NCBI GenBank assembly: GCA_000444245.1
Contig: ATSW01084613.1
Span: 1-22,968, forward strand
Reading direction: 5' to 3'
Source of the DNA: Botryllus schlosseri
Taxonomy: Eukaryota; Chordata; Ascidiacea; Stolidobranchia; Styelidae
Length of the DNA stretch: 22,968 bases
Below the pieces are notes generated by a model, which searched no databases, was not told where the DNA came from, and saw only the letters and a list, made by a program, of their open reading frames with translations. Each line of letters opens with the position of its first letter. The stretch's first letter is position 1. Positions 1-12,700 of this stretch are shown here, one piece after another. The translations under genes were made by a program, and so were the position numbers.

Positions 1-306
1 TCACAAAGTAGATTAGAGTTAGATCACTGGTATTTAATTAGAATTAAAACGACACAATTTGTTCCAAATTAGATAAGAATTAGAATTACGGTATTGAATT
101 TGCGAAAACTTGTGAATTGAACCAAGTTCATCTCATATCAAACCAGCCTTCATCCTCATATAAGCACTAAAATAGCAAATGCCTGCACAACAAGCTTGGC
201 TTCTTTCGCACTATACAGTTTTCCTGTAACATTTGAATTAAATTACTGTCGTTTCGCTGCAAATTAGTCTAATTAGACTTTACTATGATTATCTAGCAGT
301 CCAAGT
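1..306 (+). repeat. R1 repeat, truncated by window edge
   Basis: AT-rich repeat with iterated TTCCAAATTAGATTAGAATT units, a central block (AAGCTTGGC..CTTTCGCACTATACAGTTTTCCTGTA, shown here in part) and an end near TCTAGCAGTCCAAGTCTG. The same order recurs near 1640, 5690, 11850 and 21070, and inverted near 22393. It lies in the intron before exon 1. Confidence 0.7.
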
Positions 307-354
307 CTGTTTACACCCTACCAAAGCTCACACTCATTCACACATTCTCTTTAG

Positions 355-729
355 TTTTGCCAACCAAACGGCTGGTTCGCCACACACGAAAGAGAACCGC
401 CAAAATACTTCATCGCGGTGTTAACGGACGAATTGGGAAAACGGAGATATCTCGCTGTACTTTCGTTCTGCGAACCTGCCGTGGAAGATGAGTCTGAACT
501 TCAACCGGGAGGTATTACCCGGCGGGAAAGCTCAAAAACCGTGCGGATTAAGGGACAAAATGAGGATGTCGACGAATCAATGTGTGAAGTTTATGTGGAT
601 GAAGAATCTGAAGGGTCGAGCGGGCTCATGTCTCCCTCGAGTACAAGGTCGAACAAATCCACGTCGGACTCTTATTATCCGAAATGTCTCGTTCTGATAT
701 CAAGGCACCCGGAATTTGCCGTGTTCAAG
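355..729 (+). CDS. SBF1/SBF2: SBF exon 1 (in window): upstream DENN with acidic Ser-rich insert
   Basis: The exon opens after CTCTTTAG with F-C-Q-P-N-G-W, matching the vertebrate FCQPGGW, then ...[14 protein letters not shown] and [15 protein letters not shown], the uDENN strands. The 5' intron is phase 0 and the donor at 730 is GTTAGC, also phase 0. Between EPAVEDESE and SDSYYPK lies an insert of about 60 residues rich in E, D, S and T that is much longer than the matching vertebrate linker as I recall it. This is the first exon in the window, not the first exon of the gene: no initiator methionine is present and the family N-terminus (ARLADYF...) is missing upstream. Confidence 0.93.
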
Positions 730-3700
730 GTTAGCTATTATTAATTTTATTTACTGAAGCTCAATTTGTGGTGCGGTGTTGCTAAGAGAGGTGGTCGAAG
801 TAGTCAGTGTTGCTTTGCTGGAAGAAACATGGTAAAATTCTGATCAAATTACAAGCAGCCATTTCAAACCTACTTGAGTACTTGAAACAAGTAGAAGTAC
901 TTCATTACTGGCGAGTGGCCACCTCTGGTTTATACATTGGTCAGTATGAATAGGGTTCGATGTAATTTGACCTTCTGTTAATACTGAAAGTGATTCTAGA
1001 TAAAAGTATTTCAATTATTGATCTTTTCAATGTCACCACTTCAGTAAGATAAGAAAATGTGCTGATTGAACTGATGGCCGGTGGCCCTTGAATAGCATTA
1101 TGATTCTATCATTCTCTACCATGACTGAGAACATCCTGGATATGTAAGGCATAGTCATGTTTTATGCTGATTCACTGACATTTATAGGAAGCGCAGTCCA
1201 TGTTTTACCTGACTCTTCCATCCAAGTCCAAATTGCTTAATTTTCTATGGGTCAGTATTCAGTAGTTAAGAGAAGTTAAGCGGCATGCCATTATGTTTTT
1301 TTTTCATTGTAAAGGAACATACTGTGCAGTGTGTAGCCTATATATCACCATGTCAAATTGCTCCTCATCAAATCAATGGTTATCGGAAGTGACGCCTTGT
1401 AATCATTGTACTATTGAATAGTGTATTCTTATTGAAATGAACCCGAATATTTCCAGCCATCAGGGGTAATTGTCGGCAACTAGTAGGCCTAGAGAATTGA
1501 CAAGAATATTGTATATCAACAATCGTATCGTATCATTGTAGTAGCCAAGCCCATACTGTTTGTAATACCTTTATCTTGAAACATTATTTATCACAGTGTG
1601 CTTTCAGTAAAATTCAGAAAGCAAATACCAAGCAGAGTTGAATCACTAGAAAATTTCAAGTTTTCCAAACCTCATTAGAGTTATAGCTACACAGTTTTTT
1701 TCGAAATAGAATTAGAATTATTGTATTCGCTCTGACAAGAGCATCATAATGGTGCCAGCGTGCCAGTGATTCTGGCAGACAGTGATTCTGGCCACCACAT
1801 AGTTAGACAACTATAATCTTTTTAGCTTTTCCGAATTGAATTAGAATTGGAATTGTAGTTACAGTTTTTTTCCAAATTAAGTTAGAAATATGAAGACTGA
1901 GTCTGCAAAAACATGGTTATTGAATTATGTTCCGAATTATAGGGCCTAAAGAAACACAAAAAAAGTCAAGTCAACTTTGCTTTCATAAGCATATACATAA
2001 CAATGGCCAATGTATGTACCTACGCCAAGCTTGGCTCATCACGCACCATGCAGTTAACCTTAAGCATTTTCAGGAAAACCAGAAATTAGGAGAATAGAAA
2101 CATTTCACAAAATAGATTATAGATTACAGACATTTTACTCTAATTAGTATAAAATTGAATTATGTAGTTATCCAAGTCCGAAGTCTGTTACAAAGCACTA
2201 CTTTGTTTGATGCACGGTTCCATTTCTATTTCAGAACTGCCTCGGTTTAATATACACCATATACATCGAGGGCTTATCGGTATCTTTGGAAATGGTGATA
2301 GCCAACTTGTTAATGGTTACTGTACCACCGCGAGGGGCACCTGTTACGCGATTCACTATCGGTGCCGCCGACAGACAAGCTCTCGAAACGCCGGAATGCG
2401 AAGAGCTACCAGTCACCAAGTCTACAGTGGCTACGTTGCTAAGACATCTAGGTGATCTATGCAGTTTTCATTGTAGCCTATATTAGGATTGTTCTTGTTG
2501 AAATTTTGCTTCAAATTTTACTGGCTCTTTCATAAAGTTGTTTGGTTTACTAAAGTAAAGCCGCACGCCAAATTTGGCTCAATTCCAACCTGTAGAAACT
2601 ATTCGAGTTGGAAAATTTTAAATTTAATAAAAATATATGAAAAAGTTTCAAATTTCACTGGTAACCCATGAAATTGTTAAGTAGTCTTCAATTTGGCTCA
2701 AATGCCACCAGTAAAAGCGAAGTTAATGTTCAAAATTTTGGATGTGAATTAATAGTATTTACGGTGGGTAGATATTTGTATATCATTTGAAGAATTTGCC
2801 ACCATAAAGAGGCTACGATTTTATTCAAATCCAAGATTTTGTGCTCCAATAACTTTGCTTCTACTGATGGTTGGAATTGAGCCAAATTTGTGATGACAGG
2901 GGTTGACAGTGAAATTAATCAAAAAAAAATTCATTTTATAATGAATGTAGTCATCAGTCAGAGTTAGAAAATTTGATCTACAAAATTTTAGGATTTGAAA
3001 GAAATAGTATAGGCTAATATGCTGGAAAAGTCTTTAATTTTATTAATCGTAAATCGTAAATAGTACCATTAGTATGATTTAAAATCCAAAATTTGAAACA
3101 CCGATAGCTTTGCTTCTACAGTTGGAATTGAGCCAAATTTGGTGTGATGCGTTTTTTCAGCCAACTTAACAATTCTAGTAAAATTTGAAGAAAAAAAGCA
3201 AGTTTTTATAAACCCTATTATGTACCAGTGAATGGCACAACTGTTTTCCTTCCAGGAATACTGAATGTTATGAATGTGTTGACTGCTGCCCTCGTGGATC
3301 AAAAGCTGCTTTTCTATTCCTGCTCTTTATCGAGGCTCAGTGATTCTTGCAATGCCCTTACTGCTCTTATGTTTCCTTTTTCATACAGGTAAGCTTGCAT
3401 GTGATATAGGACTTTGACTTCATATCAGTATGAACGACGAGGAGAGTTGGAATATGTACTTTTTATGCGACCACAAAGAATATAATGACAGTTGTACATC
3501 ACATTAAAGATTATTTGGTATTTTTTACCATAACGTACCTATTTGATTGCATTTGAACATGACAACACAGATATGTCGTTTCCCTGTTGAACTGTATTCT
3601 AAAGTACTACATGTTCTTATGCTGCATTACGAGCAACGGCGTTTTCCACAGTGGAAAATACTATGTCCTTTTGGTGAAATTGCACGGCCTCCATAGCAGG

Positions 3701-6700
3701 GTTGTAACCAAGTCACAAGGCTCCAAGCCACAAGTCAGTCTCACTTTTATAGTTTTGACTCGAGTCGAGTCATTTTCAATTCACCGCCGAGTCAAGTCCG
3801 AGTCCAAGTCAGCGAGCAGAGTGTGGAGTCCGAGTCACGGTATTGTGACTCGAGTCCAAGTTGTGGTGTTGACCAATGTTCCCTCTAAGCGCAGTGCTGA
3901 CACGGTCTCTGCGCACGGAAAATATGAGTTTCGCACAAACAAAAAACCGAAGTGATGACTATTTTTTAGTCGTTACGCACTGTTGTCCAAGCGTCTGCGC
4001 AGTGAGTTGGTGAGTATACGCAGACTCGTAAAAATTAGAGGGAACGTTGGTGTTGACTACTCAGTGTCCAGTTAAAGTCTTGTTAAACCCACTTTTTATG
4101 ACTCTGTTTGGTGATATCAAACGATTTGCATTTATAATATACTAATTTTCCTCACTTTTAGCAGTTTCTGGTCGCACTTTCAAGTACCAGTACCAATAGA
4201 CGAAATCCCAATAGTGTGGTTACTTCACTATTCTTCGAAATTACAATGAAATGTCGGTCTTGGCCGGATGAGTCTCGAGTCAGATGACTTGGTTCGAGTC
4301 AAGTCAATACACAGATTGACTCGAGTTGAGTCATTTCCGTATTTTGAAAAAATGACTCAAGTCGAGTCATCAGAAAATGGTGACGCAAATCGGACTCGAG
4401 TCGAGTCATGACTCGAGTCAATACAACCCTGCAGGAATCAGAAATCATGATCGAAGTAGCCTATTTCATTTGGTATTTGGGACCGTTATATCATGGCCGC
4501 TTTTTGAAATTCAAATCTTTCTATTTTTCACTCCGCCCTAATAATGAAGAGCATTCAAGAGATTCATTATTATTTCTTTCATGATAAACATGATGGTAAT
4601 TCAATCAGTTTTACAGACATGGTACTTTGGTGTATTTCAGTTATCCTTACATACCTATTTTGCCGAAGAAGTTGTTGGAATGTACATCCTCCCCAACGCC
4701 ATTTCTTATCGGGGTTCACTCCAGTTTACGGCCAGAACTACATGATCTGGTAAGTACTGTACACAGGGTGACTCGGTACCAGTTTTCTGACTCAATGCTA
4801 AATTATTTTATATATGTTATGATTTTCTGCCTTTTCCTATTTTGGTGTCGGCGGATGGATTACAGCTGTGGATTAAACATGAAAATAAAATTGTTTTCAC
4901 GTTTTTGATCGTTTTTAAAATTACTGTGGTTACCAGAGTCACCCTTGGATGTCACCATTTTTATGCAATACTACGACGGCTAGCAGTCATATGCCAATCA
5001 TACAAGTAGAGAAGTTGACTTTGGTTCCCTATTCTGCAGGCTATTCTGAGAAAATGACTCGAGTCAAGTCGAGTCACCAGAAATTGTGGCTCGATTCATT
5101 ACAACCCTGGTCTGATGCAAATATTGTGTCTTAGGTCGATGTAATCTCAGTGGATCTCGACGGCGGGGTTGTTTCTGTTCCAGAATGCATAACTATCCCC
5201 CACATACCAGAGCCATATTATTCGCAAACTGTGGAGCTTCTTACAAAGGTAAGTATCTGACGCGAAATCAATACTTTGTGGTATTTAACTTTCCCTGGCT
5301 GCAGTATTATCTGATCATCCTTTATAATCCTAGATATTCTAATCTGGTGTTGCTATGAATTATTGATGCTGTGATAAGTTGATCTGGTAAAGCTTGCGTA
5401 TCTGTATTGTGTGCTTGGCTCATGTGAAAAAGTGATCCTGTTTAGATAACAGTATAATTGATGAATGCTTTTATCAGCGCAAAAAAGGCAATAGAGTTCA
5501 GATCATTTGTCTTCATTTTTGACTTTTCCAGCCCAGTTGCATTTTAATGCGGTATTCACCGGGTTTTTATTGATAAAAATATCTGATTTCCAGTGAAATT
5601 GTCAGTGCCATTGCTAGCCTATAGCACAGTGATTCCCAGCCTTTTTAGCCCGTGACACCCTAGCACTTCGAGTCCCTGAGTCAGAATTGGAGAGCTAGAA
5701 ACTTTCATCATTTCCAAATTAGATTAGGATTAGAATTATAGCTACACATTTTGCCACAAACTAGATTAGAATTAGAATTACTGAATTTGCAAAAACTTTG
5801 GTTGAAGAAAAACCGAAATTTGTTCCAAATTAGAAAGAAATATAGCAAAAATCAAAATTATATCATACCAAATAGAAGTTCATTTCATTCTCATGAGCAT
5901 TAAAAAAGCAAACGTCTGTACGACCGAGCTTGGCCTGTTTCGCAATATCCAGTTCTCTTGTAGCATCTTCCGGAATATCAGAAATTGGATTAAAAATAAA
6001 ATTGGAGCATAAAAACATTAGATTACTGATATTTTGCTCTAATTAGTCTAAATATACAACTATATTATGTACTTGTCCAAGTGTTCCCTGACTGCAACAT
6101 TTTAGAAGCTCATAGTAAAGGTCACCAATCCGGACCTACATGACTCGAGATGGTGATGGTAGTAGTGGCTGTCTAAAAGGTCATCACTTTTGGTTAATCA
6201 CAGCTTCATTTTCCGTGATGTCATCTTTTTAGTCGTCAGCTTCCCTATTGCCCTCCCACACAGACTTGTACGATAGGGTTGTTCAAAAATATATTTTTTC
6301 CCAAATTTCACTGGTTATTTGATAAAATTGTTAGGTTGATTAAAAAAACAAATTTGCCTCGTACCCACTGCTTCAGTGCCCAATTTTACCTGAAAAACGG
6401 TCTAATAATCAATAACTTGCTTGTAACTTTTTTTCTGTTTATTTTCAAGACAAAGCTCTGTGGAAATGAGATAGCAACCTTTTGCTTCCGCATCTTTTAA
6501 GCCCAAAATCAGTTTTCTAGCATAAGCGGTTTTCAATATATAGCGAAATTAGCTATTTTGGGCTCGATCGGTGAAATTGCAAGACCACTAGAGGATGCAC
6601 GAGCCCAAAATTATTATAGAAATTTTTTTTTGTTATTTGGCACCACATATCATTTTTCACTCCACCCTAATATACAATGTTGTTTCCAATTCTCTACTAG

Positions 6701-9700
6701 TTGCTGACGATTACGCCTGACGAGTGTCAGCCGAAAATATGTGGTGTATTTCTTGTTAACAGGTTTTGTGTCCTGACCTTGTTGTCGCAGACTATGCGTA
6801 CCCTCCAGATGTCGTGAATATTTCAGATCCTGCCAAACTGGTTTGTATTGATTTTTTCAGTCAAATCTGCGGTAATGCTGCAGTTGACGCGACTCGAGTC
6901 AAGTTGTTTGTGAAAAACTGAAATCACTTCGCTTCTGTGGTTTTGAATTGCATCAAATTTGTTTCGCGTCAACAATTTGATGGGGTTGACTGTAAAATTC
7001 GAAAATTTGTCGTCAACTTTTTTGCAATAAATTCAAAATTTTCAAACTCCTGTGCATTCACATCTACCAGTTTTGAATTGCATCAAATTTGTTTTGCGTC
7101 AACGATATCATGGGGCTGACCGTAAAATTTGAAAATTTGTTGCCATTTTTTTGTAATAAATTCAAAATATTCAATTTCCTGTGCATTCACATCCACCAGT
7201 TGAAATCAAGCTAAATTTGGTGTGCAGCTTTTTCAGACAACTTAACAATTATTTTGAATAGCCAGTATATTTGGAGAAAAAAAGTAAGTTCTGAGCGACC
7301 CTAATCCCCATCCCATCCAATATTGCCAATAGACCCGTGTCTCTGCATTAGCACCTCACTAAATCGTTATGGTGCGCACTTTTCAGGACAAAGAAATCCG
7401 TGCAATATTTCTGAGGCTGTTCTGCCGTCTCTTGATGGGCTACAGAAGCTTCCTGCAAGTTTGTCGCATTCATCCGAAGCCCGTCATAAGATTTCAAAAG
7501 GTGAGCTAGGTTTCACCTTGTCACTCGTCCAATGTGTAATGGGCATTCGACCAGTGTACGATAGATAGCCCTAGTCATCTGCTCGCCTCTATTCATACTT
7601 TTGCGAACTACCAAGCTAGTTAGCCGACTGTCAACTAGCTACTGTTTTTTTGAGTAGTTTTAGTTCTAGTTGCGAGTTTTTAAAAGTGAGTAATTCTAGT
7701 TTTAGCTTTAGTCGCTAGTTTTGAAAAGTCAGTAGTTTGTACAAGTCTGCTGGTGATGTCATATTTTGTGACGCGATTGTTGATATAAAATGTTCTTTTT
7801 AATTCGCTACCACTAGATAATGATTACGTATATATTATTCAATTGCATATCAAAGTTTTTTTTGCCTGAGCCTCACTAGTGATATTTGGATTTCAGGAAG
7901 AATTTTTGATGTCGAGGGGTTACGACAAGATAGAGTCGGCCGCGTCTGCCGAATTCATGCCGAAATTACTCGAAAGTCAAGCGTTTTCGTTATTCGTCCA
8001 GGAATGGGGTCCGCCGTACCGAAGGTAGGTAGAGCAGCTTATTGAAATGGTCTTCCTTGATATTTCTCTTGCTCTCTTGATGATTTCGGTCAAATATGCA
8101 TTTTGTGTTTAAAGATTGTAGGTAGTAGGTAGGTAAGGCCTACTATATCCTACCTTTTATGCTACCACAAAGAATATAATCAGATTATTACATCACGCTA
8201 AAGATATGTTATTTTTTCGACCATGCCTATTTCGTTGCACTTCGTGACAATGCTGCGGGTCAATCACTACTTTCCAGATATCTCATTTCCACTAATGTTA
8301 TTATAATTTTTTAATATTTATTATATTGATTTATTGGAATTTTCTTCTTCATATAAATTTGACTGTCAACCCTATGTAATCATTGAGTTGTCTGCAACAA
8401 CGATGCAAAACAAATTTGACACAATTCCCACTCGTAGAAGCAAAGTTATTTTAGTTTATCATTAATAATTTTGGAATTAGGCCTACCGACCGTCCAGGCT
8501 ATTTTTGCGAATCCAAAATTTTCAACTGCAATTACTTCCTTTGTACCCGTTGGAAGTTACCAAAAATTGGTAGGCATAGTTCTTTTAGACAACTTAACAA
8601 TTTCATGGGATTGACTGTAAACTTTTAAAATTTGATGAAAAAAAATTTAATTTTTTGGTGATAAATTCAAAATTTCCAAACTCCTGTAGCTTCACATCTA
8701 CAAGTGTGAATTGAGTCAAATTTGATGTGAAACGTTTTTTAGCCAACCTAGCATTTTCTGTACAGATAGCCGCAAAAATTGGGAACATTTTTTTTGGACA
8801 ACCCAACTGTCCAGCTCTGATTATGACGAGAGCACGTTCATTGTTAAGGTTGACGGTTTTCGATCGAGAGGTCGCGGAGATATCGGGAAGGATGAAGAAA
8901 GAAGAAGGCTGTATCGTGAAAGCCTTGGCTCACATGAAGGAACTTTCGTCGGAATTGTACAAAAATGTGAGTTTTTTTATTGAGTATGCCTACTTCTACA
9001 AAAAGTTGGATTGGTGATTGGCGGTACTAAACGTGAATATTGCTTTCGTTGTATGTCGAGCAGGCTGTGCAAAAACACCTTTTTTCCAAATTCTACTGGT
9101 TACTTGATAAAAGTGTTAGGTTGCCTAAAAACGTTGCATACCAATTTTTGCTATTGCAGTCAAAAATAGTATTTACGGTGGCAACTTCTTTGATTATATA
9201 ACATTATTATAGACCTACCCACTCTAAATACAATTTTTAACATCCAAAATGTTCTACCGCGATAACTTATCTTCCATTGGTTCGAATTGCACCAAAATTT
9301 ATATACATCATTTTCCTAAACAACCTAACAATTCCTTAGGGTAGCCAGTAAAATTTGAAAGATTTTTATTCCTATTTTTATTCAACAAATCCCAAACTTT
9401 TTTCTCTTATAGCAATGCTTGTACAGGTTAGAATTGAGCCAAAATTGGTGTGCAGCGTTTTTTTTAAGGATACCCAGCAATTTTATTAAGTGGCCAGTAA
9501 AATTTGAAATAAATATCTATTTTTGAACATCCCTATCTACGTTTTGACTACCGCATAGTTACTGTTACAGATGACTTTTTCTAATTTCGTTATTAGATTT
9601 ACATGCTTCCAGAGTTTGTCAACTAGAAACTTTTCAGCCCATTTAAGTTACTTTAAAATTAGAATGATAACGACACACTTTTTAACTTATTAGATTAGCA

Positions 9701-12700
9701 AAAAGTTGGAACCACTGATCTAGTAGGCAAGTGTGATTGTTACGTCATGCTAGTAAATTTTCATTTGAAAATCTTTTTGATATGCTTGTTATTGAGATTA
9801 TTGCTTGTTAATTATATAGATCTGAAAGCAATATTGAAATCCTACAAAAATGTGAGTTTGACGCATGGAATTTTATCGCTGTCGCAGGAAAACCCAAGTT
9901 CTGTCCCGCCCATCCAAAAAGTACCGAAACCGTCAGAAGGGGCGCACCTGCGCCCGACTCAAAGTCGCTTTCCGAGGCTCAGCCCGACCGCGGTCCAGAC
10001 GTTCATGGCGGACAAGGTGTCGAAGAGCCGTGCCAAGAATCTCAATCCACTGAAACGACCCAATATGCTGGTGCCGTTTGGCTCGTCAATCGGTAAGCGT
10101 GGTTGTTTTGTAACACTGGGCACAATGATTCTAGTACTTGAACCTGAATGGAGTATTAAATCTAATGATATGAGTAGCCTACTGTAACTATACTCTCCTT
10201 GCCATTAAGAGTTGATTTATCAACGAGAATTATAGTTTGGATAGTATTTTCCACTGGGGGGAAGACTGTAGTCCTAGATTGCTGGTATTGCAGCATAAAT
10301 GTAATGCAAAAACCTGAAAAAAAAACGCTGTACACTAAATTGGGCTCAATTCCAACCAGTATACGCGGACACGGAGCCAATTGAAATTTTCTAAATCACT
10401 ATAAATAATATAATTTTTTTTTTCAAATTTTACTGTCAACCCCATCAAATTGTTTAGCTTAGCTGTCTACAAAAACGATGCAAAAGAAATTTGACGCAAT
10501 TCCAACCCGGAGAAGCCATGTTATTGTATCTGAAAGTTTTGGATTTGCAGAAATAGCAATGACGGTGAAAAATCCCGGAATTTTGAATGAAAAACTCGAA
10601 TAACTTCTCTTCTACGGGTTGGAATTGCGTAAAATTGCTTTTGCATCGTTTTGGTAGACAGCTAAGCAATTTTATGGGGTTGACACTACAATTTGAAGAA
10701 AAAAATGTTACCGTAATAATTTTTTATGTTAAATTCAAAAATTTTGATTGCCTCTGCATCGCCTTATACTGGTTGGAATTGAGCCAAATTCGGTGAGCAG
10801 CGTTATTTTAGGTAACCTAACAACTTAATCAGTGAATCCCCGGGATAAGGAAAAAAGGATAATTTTGAACAACCCTACTGTGCACTAGGGCTCTTCAAAA
10901 ATGATTTTATCTCTCAAATCGTACTGGCTACTTGATAAAATTGTTAGGTTACCTAATTTAAGCCTTCGCACCAAATTTGGTTCAATTCCAACCAGTAGCC
11001 GCGTTGCTACATGAGAAGAAAGTTTCTATTTATTATATAAAAATAAATAACAAAAAATTTGAAAATGTTCTGTTCGCCCCATGAAAGTGTTAGGTTGTCT
11101 ATAGAAACGATGTCCACCCAATTTGGTTCAATTCCAACCAGTGGAAGCGGAGTTAATGCCTTCGAAAAATTTGGATTATGAATAAAATAGTATTTACAAT
11201 GACCAGTTCTTAATTATTTATTATAGTGGTGAATACTATTTTATTCAAATCCAAATTTTTCGACGGCTTCATAATGAGGAATACTGGAATACTTGTTGAC
11301 TTGCAACCTAGTACTAGATTCAAAAACAAGTCACTCATACACTGGATTTGCTAGGCTCTACCGTTTTGTCGAGTTTAGGCCATTTTCTTGACGAATATCT
11401 CTCTCCCAGCACACAAAGACAAATCGAATCAGGTGTCGGCCAGCGCTCGTAGGATTGACGTCATGCGCAGCTGCGTGCAGTTCATATTCGAAAGTCGAAG
11501 TCTGGAAACCAAGAAGATATTCCAAGCTGGTGAGTAACATTATCTATTTTATGTTTCGTGTAAGCTAAACGGTAACATCCACATTTAAATAATTTCATTC
11601 GAAGGTAATTTTTGAATTCTTTCATCTCAGTTTTGGGATCGAAATTGTTTTGTCAACGCTACAATAATGACAATTGACAATTCTGCAATATGTGACGATG
11701 TTTTGGTTTTAAAATGTGTTTAAAATTACGTGCAGAAATATTGGTCCAAAATACTATCACAGGCTTGAAAACATTTGCATTGTTCCCTTGTTTCTGGTTC
11801 GTATGCCTTGGAAATTCACGCTTCCCCATTTTGACTAGGTAATTTACAGTTTTTTCGTAGCCATATCTGTGAAGTTTTTTCCAAATTAGATCAGAATTGA
11901 AAGTGATGAATTCGCAAAAACATGGAAATTAAATTCAGTTCCTTCTCGCAAGCCAGAACGGCAAATGTCTATGCGCCAAGCTTGTCTCGTTTCGCACTAT
12001 ACAGCTCTCCTGTAGCATTTTCCAGATAACCCAGAAATTAGATTAGAATTAAAATAAGATCACAGCAACATTTCACAAGTTAGATTAGACTTGGATTACC
12101 AGTGTTGAATTGATTTAATTTTATACTTCTTTTACATACAATGTTTTTAAATTTAAATGCATATGTTTCAGTGTTGCGAGCCTTGAAAGGCAGGTCTGTG
12201 AGAACTGCTTTGTCACCGCAACTTGTGAAGTATTCCAAAATCAAGCCGTGCCTCGACAACCAGCAGTTTGAATATATAGCGCGTCTCTGCAATGCTGCTT
12301 TAGATGTGAGTTAGAGTTCTATTTAGCTGCTGTGCATCGGATGTAACACGATATTTCTGAATCTTTTTCAGGATTCATCGGGGGAAGATGATGAACAGGC
12401 TCTTGCCGCTAATTTATTACCAGTGTTGTCTACATTTTATCGTGTAAGCATAGTCTTTTTGCTATTTCGAGACCTGTTCTGAACGCTGTTCGATCACCTG
12501 TGTGATCGAACTATATGGTGATATGCAAGCTTCTTTCCAATTCTCTACTATTTGCTGAAGATTTCCCGTGACGAGTGTCAGCTGAAAATATTCGGGTTTA
12601 TTTCAATATGAATATATGAACTAAGTACTAGTTTTTTGAGTATTTCTAGTTCTAGTGGCTAGTTTTGACAATTCTTCTCAGCTCATGTAAAATTCAGTAA

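Noticed and set aside
3587-3955. Open frame of 122 codons on the + strand
   Set aside because: It runs through the CTCGAG-rich arm of R3 and into the nested MITE; the serine/valine-rich translation is a by-product of the repeat.
8815-8966. Exon 9 starting at 8815 after CTGTCCAG
   Set aside because: It breaks the phase with exon 8 for the conserved frame. Only a start at 8849 gives a gap-free match over 42 residues to the family.
12306-12371. The 66-bp intron as a possible assembly or calling error
   Set aside because: It has GTGAGT and TTTTTCAG sites, in-frame exons on both sides, and both exons match the family.
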